A DNA stretch of 10,423 nucleotides, taken from positions 1 to 10,423 of the forward strand of contig SFQP01000042.1 in NCBI GenBank assembly GCA_004562975.1, written 5' to 3'. How positions within the stretch are numbered: position 1 is the stretch's first letter; each line of letters begins with the position of its first letter. Positions 6,301-10,423 of the stretch are shown here, piece by piece. Under the pieces are notes generated by a model that was not told the DNA's origin, did not search any database, and was given only the letters and a program-made list of their open reading frames with translations. The stretch comes from a bacterium. Lineage in GTDB: Bacteria; Bacteroidota; Bacteroidia; Bacteroidales; Bacteroidaceae. The position numbers were made by a program, and so were the translations under genes.

Positions 6301-7653
6301 TCAGTCGCGTTTGAAGATGTCACGGGTGTACACTTTCTCCTGTACGTCGGCCAGGCAGTCGTCGTAGCGGTTGGCGATGATGGCCTTGCTCTGAGCCTTG
6401 AAGGCGGCCAGGTCGTTGACCACGCGGCTGCCGAAGAAGGTATCGCCGTCGTTCAGCGTGGGCTCGTAGATGATGACCTCCGCGCCCTTGGCCTTCACGC
6501 GCTTCATGATGCCCTGTATCGCGCTCTGGCGGAAGTTGTCGCTGTTGGACTTCATCGTCAGGCGGTAAACGCCCACAACGGGAGGTGCTGCGACAGGATT
6601 GTCGTTGCGGCAAAATTCGTTGCGTTCACTGTAACCGTACCACCCGGCCTTGCGCAGCACCGCATCGGCGATGTAGTCCTTGCGCGTGCGGTTGCTCTCC
6701 ACAATGGCCGTCATCATGTTCTGCGGCACGTCGCGGTAGTTGGCCAGCAACTGCTTCGTGTCCTTCGGCAGGCAGTAGCCGCCGTAGCCGAAGGAGGGGT
6801 TGTTGTAGTGCGTGCCGATGCGGGGGTCGAGGCCCACGCCTTCGATGATGGCGCGGCTGTCGAGGCCCTTCACCTCGGCGTAAGTGTCCAGCTCGTTGAA
6901 GTAGCTCACGCGCAGCGCCAGGTAGGTGTTGGCGAAGAGCTTCACGGCCTCGGCCTCCTTCATGCCCATGTACAGGGTGTCGATGTCGGGCTTCAGCGCG
7001 CCTTCCTGCAGCAGGGCGGCGAAGGTGCGCGCGAACTGTTCGGCCTCGGGGTTGCCGATGGCACGGATGGCGGCGTTCTCCTCGTTGAACTCCTCGCCCT
7101 CGATGAGTTTGGGGTAGCCCACGATGATGCGGCTGGGGTAGAGGTTGTCGTAGAGTGCCTTGCTTTCGCGCAGGAATTCGGGGGAGAAGAGGAGGTTGAA
7201 ACGGCGGCCTTTCAGTTCGGGCTTGAGGAGGAACTGCAGGGCGTATTTCTTGTAGAGCGAACGGGTGTAGCCCACGGGGATGGTGCTCTTGATGACCATC
7301 ACGGCGTCGGGGTTGACCTCCAGCACGAGGTCGATGACCTCCTCCACGTGCGAAGTGTCGAAGTAGTTCTTCACCGGGTCGTAGTTGGTGGGGGCGGCGA
7401 TGATGACGAAGTCGGCATCGCGGTAGGCGGCGCGACCGTCGAGCGTGGCGGTGAGGTCGAGCTGTTTTTCGGCCAGATATTTCTCGATGTACTCGTCCTG
7501 AATGGGCGAAATCCTGCGGTTGATCTTTTCCACCTTTTCGGGCACCACGTCGACGGCGGTTACCTTGTGGTGTTGGGCCAGCAGGGTGGCGATGCTCAGG
7601 CCGACATAACCGGTACCGGCCACGGCCACTTGAATGTCGTTGAAGTCACGCAT
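6301..7653 (-). CDS. ugd: UDP-glucose 6-dehydrogenase
   Basis: The enzyme oxidises UDP-glucose twice with NAD+ to UDP-glucuronate, a precursor for capsule, exopolysaccharide or lipopolysaccharide sugars, in the cytoplasm. The 450-residue protein has the N-terminal Rossmann motif AGTGYVGLS (Gly13, Gly15, Gly18), [45 protein letters not shown] with the conserved Lys, and the catalytic Cys294 in [15 protein letters not shown]. The C-terminal UDP-binding domain follows ([20 protein letters not shown]) and ends KVYTRDIF. It is closest in pattern to the E. coli Ugd class (388 residues); the extra length lies in insertions around [29 protein letters not shown] and [16 protein letters not shown]. No frame damage is seen, so it is intact although the two genes that once followed it are fragments. 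A Bacteroidetes promoter box lies just upstream. Confidence 0.96.
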   Translation of the reverse strand: MRDFNDIQVAVAGTGYVGLSIATLLAQHHKVTAVDVVPEKVEKINRRISPIQDEYIEKYLAEKQLDLTATLDGRAAYRDADFVIIAAPTNYDPVKNYFDTSHVEEVIDLVLEVNPDAVMVIKSTIPVGYTRSLYKKYALQFLLKPELKGRRFNLLFSPEFLRESKALYDNLYPSRIIVGYPKLIEGEEFNEENAAIRAIGNPEAEQFARTFAALLQEGALKPDIDTLYMGMKEAEAVKLFANTYLALRVSYFNELDTYAEVKGLDSRAIIEGVGLDPRIGTHYNNPSFGYGGYCLPKDTKQLLANYRDVPQNMMTAIVESNRTRKDYIADAVLRKAGWYGYSERNEFCRNDNPVAAPPVVGVYRLTMKSNSDNFRQSAIQGIMKRVKAKGAEVIIYEPTLNDGDTFFGSRVVNDLAAFKAQSKAIIANRYDDCLADVQEKVYTRDIFKRD

Positions 7654-7678
7654 GAGTATATGGTTTGTATGATGGTTG

Positions 7679-7686
7679 CAAAGTTA
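7679..7686 (-). promoter_or_regulatory. Probable Bacteroidetes -7 promoter element of ugd
   Basis: On the minus strand the sequence is TAACTTTG, an exact fit to the TAnnTTTG -7 box used by the Bacteroidetes primary sigma factor. It ends 25 bases before the ugd ATG, allowing a short leader of about 20 bases. A clear TTTG -33 box is not seen at the ideal distance; a TTTA lies about 22 bases upstream. The position, between the end of the broken glycosidase gene and ugd, suggests ugd is transcribed on its own. Confidence 0.6.
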
Positions 7687-7763
7687 GAAACGATTTCGTT
7701 ATCTCCCTTAAACATCAATCTATTCTTCCTGGATTTTTTTGACCACCAGCCGGCGGTCGCGTG

Positions 7764-9383
7764 CTATTCGGCATTCACCTCGCGGCGTACGGCGTCGACC
7801 AACGTGGCGGCGGTTTCGCCCTCGGGATATTCCTCCGGCTCGCATCGTTGGAGGAGCTGGTCCAGGCGTTCCAACGAAGCGGCAGAGGCGGAAGAGGCGT
7901 ACTCCTGACGTAGGAGGCGCACCTTCTCGGCCAAGGCCACGCCCTCGATGAAGCGTTCGTAGCGCACGGACGATTGCGGACCGGGATAAACGAGATACGT
8001 GTCGCCCGGGGCGAACAGGCGGTAACGGCTGTCGGTGAGCGATTTGTCGTCCCAGTTCATCCACGACCAGTGCAGGTATCCCTCGAAATGGTTGGCGATG
8101 CAGTACAGGGGAAGGAAGGCGGCCTCAGCCGGCAGACTGTTGCTGAAAAGGTTGGGATGGGTGTTGCTGCAACAGGTATAGGTGGTGGAAACGCGGCCCT
8201 GCTTTTGACGTGCGGCGAGTTCTTCGGCACTGAAGTCCTGACCGAAGGCGATGCAGTAATCATGCAACTTGTCCACCAGTTCGGCGTGGTAGTTGCCAGC
8301 CAGGGCCATTTTCATTCCCGGCACGGCCTCCTGCGCCACACGGTAAGCATCGAGCATATTGGCCAAGCCGCGCTCGTCCATGGCGATACAGGTCTTGTCG
8401 AACCACCCTTTTTGCTGGAGATGTGCGGCAAAGTCTTTGAGGAAGGCAGTCCAGAGTTCCTTGTATTCGGCTGAGGAAGTAGTGGTTTTCAGGTCCACCT
8501 CGCGTGCCTAGCAGCTGATTTGTTTGGAGATGCCGCAGTCCATGCAGAGTTGCACGTAGCGGTCAAAGACGGTGTAGTCGTAGCTCCACGAGCCATCGGC
8601 CTTCTTCACCGTGCGCACCATGGGGTCGAACTTGTCGTAGCTCTGGTCACCCCACGGCTCATAGAAGAGGATGGTGGAGATTACCTTCTGTCCCGAACGG
8701 GCCAGGAGCTGCAAATAAGGTTTCAGCGACTCAAAATGGGCATCGCTCCACCGCTCTACCCCGCAGTGGCGTGCCACGGCATAAGGTTGTTGCCAAAAGT
8801 CCACATGGAAAGCCTGTTCCTGTGGTGCTGGCAGGGTGCGACCAAGCACTTTGACCGACAGGTTGAGCTTGCCCACGACGTGCTGTGCAGCAGAGTCAAG
8901 CAGTTCGAGCCTCAGCTTGTACACACCGGGCTGTGCGGTGCGGGGCACTTCGAAAGTACACCATACGGGCTGCGTCTGTCTGGCTCCGATGCGATGTGTG
9001 GTAGCGTTGGAGAGCAAGTCGGGCACCTGATACGGCGTGAGGTGCGTGGGGTGGTAGCCGCAATATTGGAAGTTGTCAGTCGTGACGTAGTCCAGGAAGT
9101 GCGCCGAACCCTGTGCGGCAGGCACTTTGCGGCTTCCGTTCTTCCAGTCGGTGAGGCGCAGCCGGAGCGGGCCTGAGGCTTCGGGGGCATAGATGAGTGC
9201 CTGCATGGAAGCCCGTTCGCCGCGCCAAACGGTGAGGGTGGTGTCCGAGGTGAGCGCAGCCGGTGCCGGGGCGTGTTGCGACACGTGGATGTCGGTCGAG
9301 ATCCACGACAGTTGGGGCTGTGCCGACAATGCAGCAGGCAGGCACAGGGCGGCGAAGAGCGACAAGAATGGTTTCATGGTCAA
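7764..9383 (-). pseudogene. Secreted glycoside hydrolase, GH123-like, interrupted by an in-frame TAG
   Basis: Read through one stop, this is a single frame of 540 codons. It begins with a Sec signal peptide (MTMKPFLSLFAALCLPAALS, likely cleaved after Ala21; no lipobox). The N-terminal half (about 22-210) is a beta-rich domain of the GH123 type; the barrel follows (HVDFWQQPYAVARH, KVISTILFYEPWGDQSYDKF, then WSYDYTVFDRYVQLCMDCGI). After the stop come GWFDKTCIAMDERG, with the adjacent Asp-Glu expected for the GH123 catalytic pair (bases 8373-8378), and HWSWMNWDD, DSRYRLFAPGDTYLVYPG. Known GH123 enzymes are retaining beta-N-acetylgalactosaminidases using substrate-assisted catalysis. TAG at 8510-8508 cuts the product to 291 residues, before the catalytic pair. 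About 15-20 residues that I expect between QISC and AREVDLKT are also missing, so a small deletion probably made the stop. A true suppressed or recoded stop is less likely. Confidence 0.8.
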
Positions 9384-9430
9384 AATTGGTTTGTTTTATA
9401 TATAATGTGTAGCCAAGCTTTACCCACGGG

Positions 9431-10423
9431 CTACGCTCTGGAAAAGTGCTGGTGGAATCCCACCACGGCACGGATGCCTTTGCGCAGCATATCGAGAGGG
9501 AAGTTCTCGTTGGGCGAGTGGATGGCGTTGCTCTCCAGCCCGAAGCCCATGAGGATGGTCTTCACGCCCAGCACGCGCTCGAAGTCGCTGATGATGGGGA
9601 TGCTGCCACCCCGGCGCACCGCCAAGGGGCGTTTGCCGAAGGCTTCGGCAAATCCTGCCTCGGCAGCCTGATAAGCCGGCAGGTTGATGGGGCACACGTA
9701 GCCTTCGCCGCCGTGCATGGGGCGCACTTCCACTTTGACACAACGCGGGGCGATGCTCTGGATGTAGTCAATGAACAGTTGCGAGATAACCTCATGCTGC
9801 TGATGGGGCACCAGACGGCACGACACCTTGGCAAATGCCTTGGAGGGCAGCACGGTTTTGGAGCCTTGGCCGGTATGTCCGCCCCAAATACCGCAGATGT
9901 CGAACGAGGGGCGGCAGGCGTTGCGTTCGATGGTGGAATAGCCGGCCTCGCCGCGCAGCTCGTCCACACCGATGGCCTGCTTGTAGCGTTCCTCATCAAA
10001 GGGTATGGAGGCTATCATGGCGCGCTCTTCGGCCGGAAGCTCCTCCACATCGTCGTAGAAATGGGGGATGGTGATGCGTCCCTGCCCGTCGACCACCTTG
10101 GCCAGCATCTCGCACAGCACGTTGACAGGATTGGCCACAGCTCCGCCGAAGTGGCCGGAGTGGAGGTCGCGGTTGGGGCCTGTAACCTCTATTTCCCAGT
10201 AGGCCAGTCCGCGCAGCCCCGTGGTCAAGGAGGGCAGGTCGGCTGCCAGCATGGAGGTGTCGCTCACCAATATGATGTCGCTACGGAGCAGTTCACGGTG
10301 TTGTTCCAAGAAGGCGTTGAGCGAGGGAGAGCCGATTTCCTCTTCCCCTTCCAGGATGAACTTCACGTTGTGGCGCAGCAGGCCGTGCGCCACCAAGTAT
10401 TCAAAGGCTTTGAGCTGCACGAA
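9431..10423 (-). CDS. M20-family metallodipeptidase, C-terminal part (5' end outside window)
   Basis: This is a zinc-dependent peptidase of the M20 clan that probably cleaves dipeptides or short peptides in the cytoplasm. The frame is open to the right edge; about 330 residues are present, and family members of roughly 450 residues would lack about 120 here, including the first HxD zinc motif. Visible motifs are EGEEEIGS (general-base and bridging zinc Glu, fragment residues 28-29), LVSDTSM, RDLHSGHFGGAVANP (start of the dimerisation or lid domain), GIWGGHTGQGSKTVLPSKAF, VSCRLVPHQ, RRGGSIPIISDFE and the last zinc His in ESNAIHSPNENFPLDML. There is no frame damage. The stop lies 47 bases before the glycosidase start on the same strand, so the two could be co-transcribed. 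The substrate is not determinable from sequence. Confidence 0.92.
   Translation of the reverse strand, partial: FVQLKAFEYLVAHGLLRHNVKFILEGEEEIGSPSLNAFLEQHRELLRSDIILVSDTSMLAADLPSLTTGLRGLAYWEIEVTGPNRDLHSGHFGGAVANPVNVLCEMLAKVVDGQGRITIPHFYDDVEELPAEERAMIASIPFDEERYKQAIGVDELRGEAGYSTIERNACRPSFDICGIWGGHTGQGSKTVLPSKAFAKVSCRLVPHQQHEVISQLFIDYIQSIAPRCVKVEVRPMHGGEGYVCPINLPAYQAAEAGFAEAFGKRPLAVRRGGSIPIISDFERVLGVKTILMGFGLESNAIHSPNENFPLDMLRKGIRAVVGFHQHFSRA

Noticed and set aside
6808..7908. Open frame of 366 codons on the plus strand opposite ugd
   Set aside because: It is read from the complement of ugd and runs across the ugd promoter into the glycosidase gene; low-complexity Val/Glu/Gly-rich product.
8508..8510. 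TAG in the glycosidase read as a recoded (for example pyrrolysine) codon
   Set aside because: Nothing nearby supports recoding, Bacteroidales are not known for it, and residues appear to be missing at the same point, which fits a disrupted gene.
8520..9176. Open frame of 218 codons on the plus strand opposite the glycosidase
   Set aside because: Shadow of the GH123-like frame; no recognisable motifs.

Overview
The window is ordinary-looking chromosomal DNA of a Bacteroidales bacterium, most likely from the Bacteroides/Prevotella side. The reasons are the Bacteroidetes-type promoter box (TAACTTTG, fitting TAnnTTTG) before ugd, the leu gene order with a second 2-isopropylmalate-synthase-like gene, a secreted GH123-type glycosidase, and GC-rich genes set in very AT-rich, repeat-filled gaps. 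No phage, transposase, CRISPR array, rRNA or tRNA is visible.

Plus strand, 1-5807: a branched-chain amino acid operon. It runs from the 3' end of leuA through leuC, leuD, a second synthase of the LeuA/CimA family and leuB to a small three-helix membrane protein. LeuA commits 2-ketoisovalerate to leucine, LeuCD isomerises the malate derivative and LeuB oxidises it. The second synthase may feed the same LeuCD/LeuB enzymes with citramalate for isoleucine. The last four genes are tightly spaced, but the leuA-leuC and leuC-leuD gaps (about 215 and 210 bases) are each filled by a different AT-rich inverted-repeat element.

Positions 5808-6300 hold no intact gene. They contain a strong hairpin, probably the convergent terminator, then two minus-strand gene remnants: the 3' end of a DegT/DnrJ/EryC1/StrS sugar aminotransferase and the 5' end of an NAD-dependent nucleotide-sugar epimerase. 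This looks like the scar of a larger nucleotide-sugar or surface-polysaccharide cluster whose intact survivor is ugd.

Minus strand, 6301-10423: ugd (UDP-glucose 6-dehydrogenase) with its own promoter; a secreted GH123-family glycosidase gene interrupted by one in-frame TAG and apparently missing a short stretch there; and the 3' three-quarters of an M20-family metallodipeptidase running off the right edge.

The most notable points are the polysaccharide-locus scar, the broken GH123 gene, the two repeat elements inside the leu operon and the paired synthases. No clearly new system was found.
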